Shown here: piece by piece, positions 58,347-64,000 of the stretch
How positions within the stretch are numbered: the stretch's first letter is position 1
Layout of the letters: each line of letters begins with the position of its first letter
Source of the DNA: Verrucomicrobiaceae bacterium UBA2429
GTDB lineage: Bacteria; Verrucomicrobiota; Verrucomicrobiia; Verrucomicrobiales; Verrucomicrobiaceae
Assembly: GCA_002343505.1 (NCBI GenBank)
Contig: DDQZ01000024.1
Coordinates: 186,404 to 250,403 of the forward strand
Direction of reading: 5' to 3'
DNA: 64,000 bases
Made by a program: the position numbers and the translations under genes
The notes under the pieces: generated by a model
What the model saw: only the letters and a program-made list of their open reading frames with translations
The model's database searches: none
What the model was told of the DNA's origin: nothing

Positions 58347-61300
58347 ATGCCCTCCAAAGCCCACCCCCCGACCGCCCCCGGCACCTGTGCCGCGTGCGGC
58401 GCGGTGCTGCCGCCGGACGCGCCCCTGGGGCAGTGCCCGCGCTGCCTGCTGGGCTTTGCCAGCGGCCTGGGGCTGGTGGCGGGTGTCGAGACGCGGGATG
58501 AAGACCTGCTGCACGCCGGGCAGACACGGCTTTTCGCTGACTACGAGCTGCTGGAGGAGGTGGCGCGCGGCGGCATGGGCGTGGTCTTCCGCGCGCGTCA
58601 CGCGGCCCTGGGGCGCGAGGTGGCGCTGAAAATGCTGGCCGCCGGGGAGCTGGCCACGCCGGAGGCGGTGCAGCGCTTCCGCACCGAGGCAAGCGCCGCC
58701 GCGCGCCTGGAGCATCCGCACATCGTGCCCGTCTTTGAAGTTGGCGAGCACGACCTGCGGCACTTTTTCACCATGCGCTTCGTGCCCGGCGGCAGGAATG
58801 TGGCCGACTGGGCGCGCACGCTGCCGCCGGAGGGCCGGGCGCGCGCCATCGCAGAGATGATGGCGCGCATCGCCCGCGCGGTGGACTACGCGCATGAGCG
58901 CGGCGTGCTGCACCGGGACCTGAAGCCCTCGAACATCCTCGTGGACGCGCAGGACCAGCCGCAGATCACCGATTTTGGCCTGGCCAGGCTGATGCGGGAG
59001 GCGGACAGCGCCGTCACCCTCACCCGCCAGATCCTCGGCAGCCCCAGCTACATGGCCCCGGAGCAGGCGGAGGGCCGCCGCGCGGACGAGACCACCACCA
59101 CCGATGTCCACGGCCTGGGCGCGGTGCTTTATGAGATGCTCTCCGGCGCGCCGCCTTTTGTGGCGGACACACCCTTTGCCACGGTGAAAAAGGTCATCGA
59201 GCAACCGCCGCCGCGCCTGCCGGGCGTGCCGCGCGACGTGGAGACGATCTGCCTGAAGTGCCTGGAGAAAGAACCCGCCCGCCGCTACCACAGCGCGCTG
59301 GATTTGGCGGAGGATCTGGAGCGTTTCTCGCGCGGGGAGCCGGTCCGGGCGCGCCCGGTGACGCTCCCGGAGATCATCTGGAGTTGGGCGCGTCGGAATC
59401 CCAAAGTGGCCACCCTGCTCTCCGCCATCGTCCTCGCCTTTGCAGCCGGTTTCAGCGGCGTCACCTGGCAGTGGCTGCGCGCGGAGGCGGCGCTGGAGCA
59501 CCAGCGCTGGCTGGAAATCGTGCGCCAGGCGGATAGCGACGAGGCTCCGCGCGCCGTCGCCCGTCTCTCCAGCAAGCTCCGGCAAGACCCCGCCCACTGG
59601 CAGGCCGCCATGCTCGCCATGTCCATCGTCGAGCAGCAGTCCTTCCCCGTGCTGGCCGGCGCACCCGTCATCCCGGACACCGCGCTGAGCACGCCGCCCG
59701 TGCTTTCCGCCGATGGCGAATGGTTCGCCGCCGGGGCGGAGGACGGCACCCTGCGCGTGTGGGAAAGCGCCACGGGCCAGGCACGGGCACCTGTGAAGCT
59801 CGGGGCGCGGCCCGTCGCTTTGGCCGCAGGCACGGCGCGCCATGCCCTGGCGGTGGCGCTGGCAGATGGGCGGGTGATGGTGTTTGAGGAATCGCCAGGC
59901 TCGCAGGCATGGGGCACAGGCATCCTGCCTGTGCAGACAGGCGGGACGCCTGTCCCCCATGCCAAGGAACTCCACTTCAGCGGCGCTGGTACCCACCTCC
60001 TGGCGCGCGGGGAAAAGGCCGCGCTGCTCTGGAATCTCGACCGGCCTCAAGACACGCCCACGAGCTACAGCCTCGGCGACGAGCCTCTGCTCGGCGCGGT
60101 CTTGTCCACGGATGGCAGCCGGCTGCTGCTCTGGAGCGCGCGTCAGGGCGTGGTGCTGGAGACGCGTGCGGCGGCGGAAGACTCACGTCTTCCTCTACGG
60201 GGTGTGCTTTGCTCCGTCACCGCCCGCGAACGATTCCGCAGCGGCCACCTCTCGGGGAATGGTGCGCGTTTCGCCCTTCAAGACGGTCCTTATTCCATCC
60301 GCGCCTGGGAAACCGCTGACGGGCGGGAACTCGCCGCTCTCGACAGCGGCGTCACCATTTGGAAAAGCGTGCTTTGCAACGCGGACAGTAGCCGCCTTGC
60401 AGCCATGGGTTCCGGTAACGACCTCTTCCTCCTCGATCCCGCCTCCGGCCTGCTGGCCGCGCCACCTTTGCGCCACTTTTACAACCCCACCAGCATGGTT
60501 TTATCTGCTGATGCCACACGCCTCGCCTCCTTTGCTTACGACGGGCGCGCCCTCGTCTGGGACTTCGCCACCGGGCGCAAGGTCGTCGAGGCCGTCTGGC
60601 TTGACGCGCAGGATGGCGCCGCCCTCAGCCTCAGCCGTGATGGCTCCAGCCTGCTCGTTTTCCCCAAAACACTGCGCCACGGCACCCCGGCCATCGCCGT
60701 CTGGAGGGGCTCCGCCACCCGCCCGCCCCTCATCGGCCAAGTGCCCGGCGCGCGCGATTTTTATGCCACCCGCCTCAGCCCGGACGGCACCCTCGGCTGC
60801 CTCGGCCTCGGTCCGCAGCCGCGCACGCAGGTCTATGAGATCGCCACAGGCCGTGTTCTGCTGGACCAGCCCACGCATGGCGATGTCTATGCCCACTTGT
60901 TTTCCCCGGATCAGACTCGCTACTACGCCCTCACCGCCAACGGCTGGCTGCACGGCTGGTCCCTGCAAGACGGCGCGGAACTCTGGCCGCCCGCCCAGCA
61001 GCCGGGAAAAATCCGCCCCGCCGCCATCTCGCCCGATGGCAGCCACATCGTCGCCGGGCACAACGACGGCCATCTGCGCATCTACGACACCGCCACCGGA
61101 CGCCAAGTCCGCGCCCTGGAGCACCCTGGAGAGATCAAAGTGGTGCGCTTCGCCCCGGACGGCAGCGGGCGTTTCTTTTCCGGCTCCACCGACCGTCTTG
61201 CCCATGTTTGGGACGTGGCCTCGGGAAAAAAACTCGCCACCTTGGAAGGCCACCGCTTCACCATCATCGCCGGCGGCTGGAGCCCCGACAGCCGCCTCAT

Positions 61301-61919
61301 CGCCACCGCCTCCTACGACCAGACCGCCCGCCTTTGGGATGCCGCTACCGGGAAGCCCTTCGGAGCGCCCATGCCCCACCTCTCCTGGCTTTCCCATCTC
61401 GAGATCAGCCCCGATGGCAGACGCCTCGCCACCGCCTGCAGGGACGGCACTGCCCGTCTCTGGCACGTCCCTTCCGGCCAGCCTGCCAGCAATCCCCTCC
61501 CGCTCGCCAGCACCGCCCACACCGTGCGCTTCACTCAAGACAGCCGCGCCCTGCTAGTGCGAGACCACGCCGGCTTCCGCTTTTATGACGTGGAAAAAGC
61601 CGAGCCGCTCACCCGCCACTATGCGGTGCCGATGTCCAGCGGCCTCGGCATGGATGCTGAGACGTGGCGCGCCATCATGACGCCCGACGGCGGCGGCGTC
61701 TTCCTGGGCCACAGCATGAATGAAGGCCAATACTGGACCGTGCCCCAGCCACGCGCGCCCGTGCCGTCCTGGTTCCCGGACTTCCTGGAAGCCCTCGCCG
61801 GAATGAGCGAGGCCACGCCCGACGAAGTCCGCCTCTCCCCCGCCCGCCAGGCTGCGGAGACCGTCCCGAACACCGGCGGCGGTCCCTTCGCCGAGTGGGC
61901 GCGTGAGGTGCTGCGGTAG
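58347..61919 (+). CDS. Transmembrane Ser/Thr protein kinase with WD40 propeller
   Basis: The 1190-aa protein starts at ATG 58347. An N-terminal zinc ribbon (CAAC at 14-17, CPRC at 30-33) precedes the kinase domain (about 65-335): EEVARGGMGVVFRARH glycine loop, VALKML with Lys95, LHRDLKPSNILV (Asp191) and DFGLARL (Asp209), all intact. A helix at 353-377 (KVATLLSAIVLAFAAGFSGV) leads to a periplasmic C-terminal half of WD40 repeats (LSADGEWFAAGAEDGTLRVW, APDGSGRFFSGSTDRLAHVW, SPDSRLIATASYDQTARLWD). The propeller probably senses a ligand or partner. It carries an in-frame palindromic insertion at residues about 521-538 and another hairpin at 60176-60193. Confidence 0.93.
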   Translation: MPSKAHPPTAPGTCAACGAVLPPDAPLGQCPRCLLGFASGLGLVAGVETRDEDLLHAGQTRLFADYELLEEVARGGMGVVFRARHAALGREVALKMLAAGELATPEAVQRFRTEASAAARLEHPHIVPVFEVGEHDLRHFFTMRFVPGGRNVADWARTLPPEGRARAIAEMMARIARAVDYAHERGVLHRDLKPSNILVDAQDQPQITDFGLARLMREADSAVTLTRQILGSPSYMAPEQAEGRRADETTTTDVHGLGAVLYEMLSGAPPFVADTPFATVKKVIEQPPPRLPGVPRDVETICLKCLEKEPARRYHSALDLAEDLERFSRGEPVRARPVTLPEIIWSWARRNPKVATLLSAIVLAFAAGFSGVTWQWLRAEAALEHQRWLEIVRQADSDEAPRAVARLSSKLRQDPAHWQAAMLAMSIVEQQSFPVLAGAPVIPDTALSTPPVLSADGEWFAAGAEDGTLRVWESATGQARAPVKLGARPVALAAGTARHALAVALADGRVMVFEESPGSQAWGTGILPVQTGGTPVPHAKELHFSGAGTHLLARGEKAALLWNLDRPQDTPTSYSLGDEPLLGAVLSTDGSRLLLWSARQGVVLETRAAAEDSRLPLRGVLCSVTARERFRSGHLSGNGARFALQDGPYSIRAWETADGRELAALDSGVTIWKSVLCNADSSRLAAMGSGNDLFLLDPASGLLAAPPLRHFYNPTSMVLSADATRLASFAYDGRALVWDFATGRKVVEAVWLDAQDGAALSLSRDGSSLLVFPKTLRHGTPAIAVWRGSATRPPLIGQVPGARDFYATRLSPDGTLGCLGLGPQPRTQVYEIATGRVLLDQPTHGDVYAHLFSPDQTRYYALTANGWLHGWSLQDGAELWPPAQQPGKIRPAAISPDGSHIVAGHNDGHLRIYDTATGRQVRALEHPGEIKVVRFAPDGSGRFFSGSTDRLAHVWDVASGKKLATLEGHRFTIIAGGWSPDSRLIATASYDQTARLWDAATGKPFGAPMPHLSWLSHLEISPDGRRLATACRDGTARLWHVPSGQPASNPLPLASTAHTVRFTQDSRALLVRDHAGFRFYDVEKAEPLTRHYAVPMSSGLGMDAETWRAIMTPDGGGVFLGHSMNEGQYWTVPQPRAPVPSWFPDFLEALAGMSEATPDEVRLSPARQAAETVPNTGGGPFAEWAREVLR
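59908..59961. repeat. In-frame composite palindromic element inside the kinase gene
   Basis: Two adjacent hairpins, CACAGGCA-TCC-TGCCTGTG and GACAGGCG-GGA-CGCCTGTC, lie inside outer arms CATGGGG and CCCCATG. The whole is 54 bp, an exact multiple of three, and reads G-T-G-I-L-P-V-Q-T-G-G-T-P-V-P-H. It sits between WD40 blades where a loop is expected. I believe related peptides recur in verrucomicrobial proteins, which fits a mobile palindrome, but I cannot check this here. Confidence 0.75.
60176..60193. repeat. Second in-frame hairpin in the kinase gene
   Basis: GGAAGAC-TCAC-GTCTTCC has 7-bp arms and a 4-nt centre, in frame within AAEDSRLPLRG. It may be a remnant of another dispersed palindrome. 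Confidence 0.45.
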
Positions 61920-61930
61920 ATCCCGTGAAC

Positions 61931-62062
61931 TGCGGCAGCCCGCTGCCGCTGTCGCCCCGTGGCAGCCTGCTGCCGGGAGTGCGCCTGCCTCGCAGAAAAC
62001 ACCCCTCCCCGCCAGCGACGCCCAGCAGGCTGGCCTCTCCACAGCGGCAGCAGGCTGCCGCA
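61931..62062. repeat. 132-bp composite inverted repeat (MITE/REP-like)
   Basis: Starting 12 bp after the kinase stop, a 22-bp arm (61931-61952) recurs inverted at 62041-62062 with a single mismatch. Each arm is itself a hairpin (GCGGCAG...CTGCCGC), and a further GGCAG...CTGCC hairpin lies at 61961-61974. The interior shows no gene. It may end the kinase transcript and looks like a non-autonomous repeat element. Confidence 0.65.
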
Positions 62063-62156
62063 CTCCACAGCTTTGCCTCCCCCCGAAAAAAATTCAAAAA
62101 ACCCGGTAAAGAACCCGCCCGGACCGGTGAGGAACCCTGCGGACACCCTTCATCCC

Positions 62157-64000
62157 ATGGCATTTCCTCCTTCCTTCAACCTTCTCCCCCACCTGTCATG
62201 CTTGGCATTTTTGGCCTTTCTCGGCCCCACCGCCAGGGCTCAGGAACCGGCTTCCCTCATCGTCACCACCACCGCGGATGTCGTGGACGACACCGACGGC
62301 CAGACCAGCCTGCGGGAGGCCATTTCCCACGCCGCCTCCCTCTCCGGCCCGCAGACCATCACCTTCTCCGACGGCACGGGTGGGACGGTGAACTTCCACG
62401 ACGGCACCGCGCGCACCATCACGCTTGATGGCGCCCAGCTCGAAGTCGTCAGCCATGTCACGATCACGGGACCGGGGGCGGACCGGCTCACGATCAGCGG
62501 CGACGATCGCAGCCGAATCCTCAACAACGACACCGCCTCCCTGACCGCCTCGGGGCTGACGCTGGCCAACGGGAATGGCAACAATCACTCGGCCGGTGCC
62601 ATTTATTCCAGCAAGCCGCTCAAGCTCACGGATTGCCGCCTGACAGCGAACCAGGTCTCAAGAACACTCAATGGATGCGCCCTCTCCCAATGGAGGGCGC
62701 CCCTTGAGCTGACTCGCTGCACCTTTTCTCAGAACGGCGGCAATGCCGTCGGCGGGGCCATCTTTGCCGTGACCGCCGCCTTCGAGATCACGGATTGCGT
62801 CTTTGCGGAAAATGTGACGACGCACGGTGGAGGCGCGATCTGTTTTACAAGTGACTCGACCGGGACCATCCGTGGCACCACCTTCAACGACAACGAGAGC
62901 GGCCAAAGCGGCGGTGCGCTTTTGCTCCAGGACCCTTTCGTCCGGCTGCAGAATTGCACGTTCACTGGAAATCATGCCGCCACGGAAGGTGGAGGCGCGA
63001 TCTATGCCTTTGGATTTGTGGCAGTTTCGGAAGTGTCGGTGACAAACTGCACGATCGCTGACAACTCCTCCATCGCGGGCGGAGGCATCTACCTGAGGAA
63101 TATTGGCAGACCGGTGACGCTATCCCTGGCAAACACGATCCTGTCCGGCAACATTGGAGGCAGCCTGGAACAAAGGCCGGACACAACACTACTTTCCCTC
63201 GGCCACAACCTCAGCAGCGACGGTGCCAGTGGCCTCCTCACCGCCACCGGCGACCTCGTCAACACCGACCCCCTGCTCGGCCCGCTCCAGGACAACGGCG
63301 GCCCCACCCCCACGATGGCCCTCCTACCCGGCAGCCCCGCCATTGACGCGGGCGATCCAGACTTCGACCCGGACGCCTTCGACCCTGCATTGAACACCGA
63401 CCAGCGCGGCGCGGGCTTCCCGCGCGTGGTCAAAGCGGTGGCCGCCGTTGGCGGTGCGCGCATTGACATCGGCGCGTTCGAGGTGCAGCAGGCGGTGGCG
63501 CCCGAAATCGCCGTCTTCAATGGCGTGGGCACCGCGCCAGGGGATGAGCGCGCGGACAACACGGGCACGGCGGCTTTCGATGATCAAACGGTGAACACCA
63601 CCAGCACGGCGCGCACCTTCACCATTCAAAACACCGGCACCGACGTGCTCGCGCTCGGCACGCTGGCGCTGGCGGGGGATGGCGCGGCGCATTTCACGCT
63701 CACCCAGCCTGCGGACGCGGAGCTGCAGCCTGCGGAGACGGTGACTTTCACGGTGGCCTTTGCCCCATTGAGCGACGGTGTGAAGACGGCGCGCGTGGAG
63801 ATCCCCAGCAATGACGCGGGCACAGCGCTCTTCCGCATCCCGCTCAGCGGCACGGGTGTGGTCGGCGGGCCTGCGACGGCGCCTGTGGATGTGGCGGTCT
63901 CGGGCCGCTTCATGCTGCCGGCGCAGGGCCTGGCTGGCGGCGGCAGGCTGTACCGGCCGCTCTCGGGGGTGATCAATGACGCGGGCCGCGTGGCTCTGCG
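62157..64000 (+). CDS. Large secreted parallel-beta-helix protein (CSLREA-like), 5' part
   Basis: From ATG 62157 the frame stays open to the window edge (614 codons) with no stop. A signal peptide (FNLLPHLSCLAFLAFLGPTA) precedes a CSLREA-like start (IVTTTADVVDDTDGQTSLRE). A right-handed beta-helix follows, with repeating GGAI/GGGI turns (AVGGAIFAVTAAFEITDCVF, GGGAIYAFGFVAVSEVSVTN). A choice-of-anchor segment follows (NGGPTPTMALLPGSPAIDAG), then an Ig-like ASPM-SPD-2-Hydin/choice-of-anchor-D domain (ARTFTIQNTGTDVLALGTLA, FTVAFAPLSDGVKTARVEIP). Such proteins are surface adhesins or extracellular enzymes. Length and C-terminal anchor lie outside the window. Confidence 0.85.
   Translation, partial: MAFPPSFNLLPHLSCLAFLAFLGPTARAQEPASLIVTTTADVVDDTDGQTSLREAISHAASLSGPQTITFSDGTGGTVNFHDGTARTITLDGAQLEVVSHVTITGPGADRLTISGDDRSRILNNDTASLTASGLTLANGNGNNHSAGAIYSSKPLKLTDCRLTANQVSRTLNGCALSQWRAPLELTRCTFSQNGGNAVGGAIFAVTAAFEITDCVFAENVTTHGGGAICFTSDSTGTIRGTTFNDNESGQSGGALLLQDPFVRLQNCTFTGNHAATEGGGAIYAFGFVAVSEVSVTNCTIADNSSIAGGGIYLRNIGRPVTLSLANTILSGNIGGSLEQRPDTTLLSLGHNLSSDGASGLLTATGDLVNTDPLLGPLQDNGGPTPTMALLPGSPAIDAGDPDFDPDAFDPALNTDQRGAGFPRVVKAVAAVGGARIDIGAFEVQQAVAPEIAVFNGVGTAPGDERADNTGTAAFDDQTVNTTSTARTFTIQNTGTDVLALGTLALAGDGAAHFTLTQPADAELQPAETVTFTVAFAPLSDGVKTARVEIPSNDAGTALFRIPLSGTGVVGGPATAPVDVAVSGRFMLPAQGLAGGGRLYRPLSGVINDAGRVAL

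Noticed and set aside
58188..60050. 620-codon minus-strand frame opposite the kinase
   Set aside because: Arg/His/Gly-rich antisense translation; kinase motifs on the plus strand are clear.
1..64000. rRNA, tRNA and integrase/transposase genes
   Set aside because: Reading the window I recognised none; small tRNAs cannot be excluded without a covariance-model search.

Overview
The window reads as the chromosome of a PVC-superphylum bacterium, most likely a Verrucomicrobiaceae member of the Prosthecobacter type. This is inferred, not proven. The signs are GC-rich coding DNA, several secreted sulfatases, PSD1 (DUF1549/DUF1553) and DUF1501 proteins, ECF sigma factors paired with FecR or WD40-kinase genes, a GH75-like protein, a PL10-like pectate lyase, and families of short palindromic repeats, some of them in frame inside genes. 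I saw no rRNA, tRNA or CRISPR array. Start codons were adjusted by hand where signal peptides, gene overlaps or ribosome binding sites argued for it.

Layout. 1-3.9 kb, minus strand: a Fic protein, a DUF1016/YhcG nuclease carrying three in-frame 21-bp palindromes, and a secreted protein whose frame breaks at a 7-nt homopolymer. 4.0-12.0 kb, minus: a tightly coupled operon of SEL1/C39-peptidase-like protein, five-heme-motif cytochrome, beta-propeller protein and two sulfatases. 12.1-13.9 kb: remnants of an esterase and a TolB-like propeller. 13.9-21.1 kb, minus: ECF sigma factor, FecR-like regulator, PSD1 cytochrome, DUF1501 protein and a sulfatase homologue that has lost its catalytic residues. 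21.2-22.9 kb: sialate O-acetylesterase.

23.0-37.6 kb, minus: a seventeen-gene respiratory operon. In transcription order it holds actE, actF, a 126-aa protein, a CcoN-like protein without an intact oxygen-reduction site, a CcoO-like cytochrome, a monoheme cytochrome, a cupredoxin-like lipoprotein, coxA, coxC (with a roughly 300-aa insertion), coxD, two tiny membrane proteins, coxB, ctaA, ctaB, SCO and DUF420. A CRP-type dyad lies just upstream of actE. The usual ActABCD genes are not next to it. This arrangement is my main candidate for an undescribed system: a CcoNO-like pair that can no longer reduce oxygen but may carry electrons between an ActEF module and the A-type oxidase.

38-49.7 kb: D-2-hydroxyacid dehydrogenase, TPR protein, a COX24-like micro-protein with hisG, a BlaI/M56 pair in which the peptidase ends in an ExbD-like domain (two operator dyads upstream), a duplicated Cys-rich protein, a pectate lyase, SufT, and a radical-SAM HemN-like gene overlapping a possible chorismate-lyase-like gene. 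49.7-56.1 kb, minus: spermidine-synthase-like MFS fusion, NTF2-like lipoprotein, ParB without an adjacent ParA, a two-gene TIR-like module and a GH75-like protein. 56.1-64 kb: SDR and divergent cupin, an ECF sigma factor with a WD40 Ser/Thr kinase carrying an in-frame palindromic insertion, a 132-bp composite inverted repeat, and the 5' part of a large secreted repeat protein that runs off the window.
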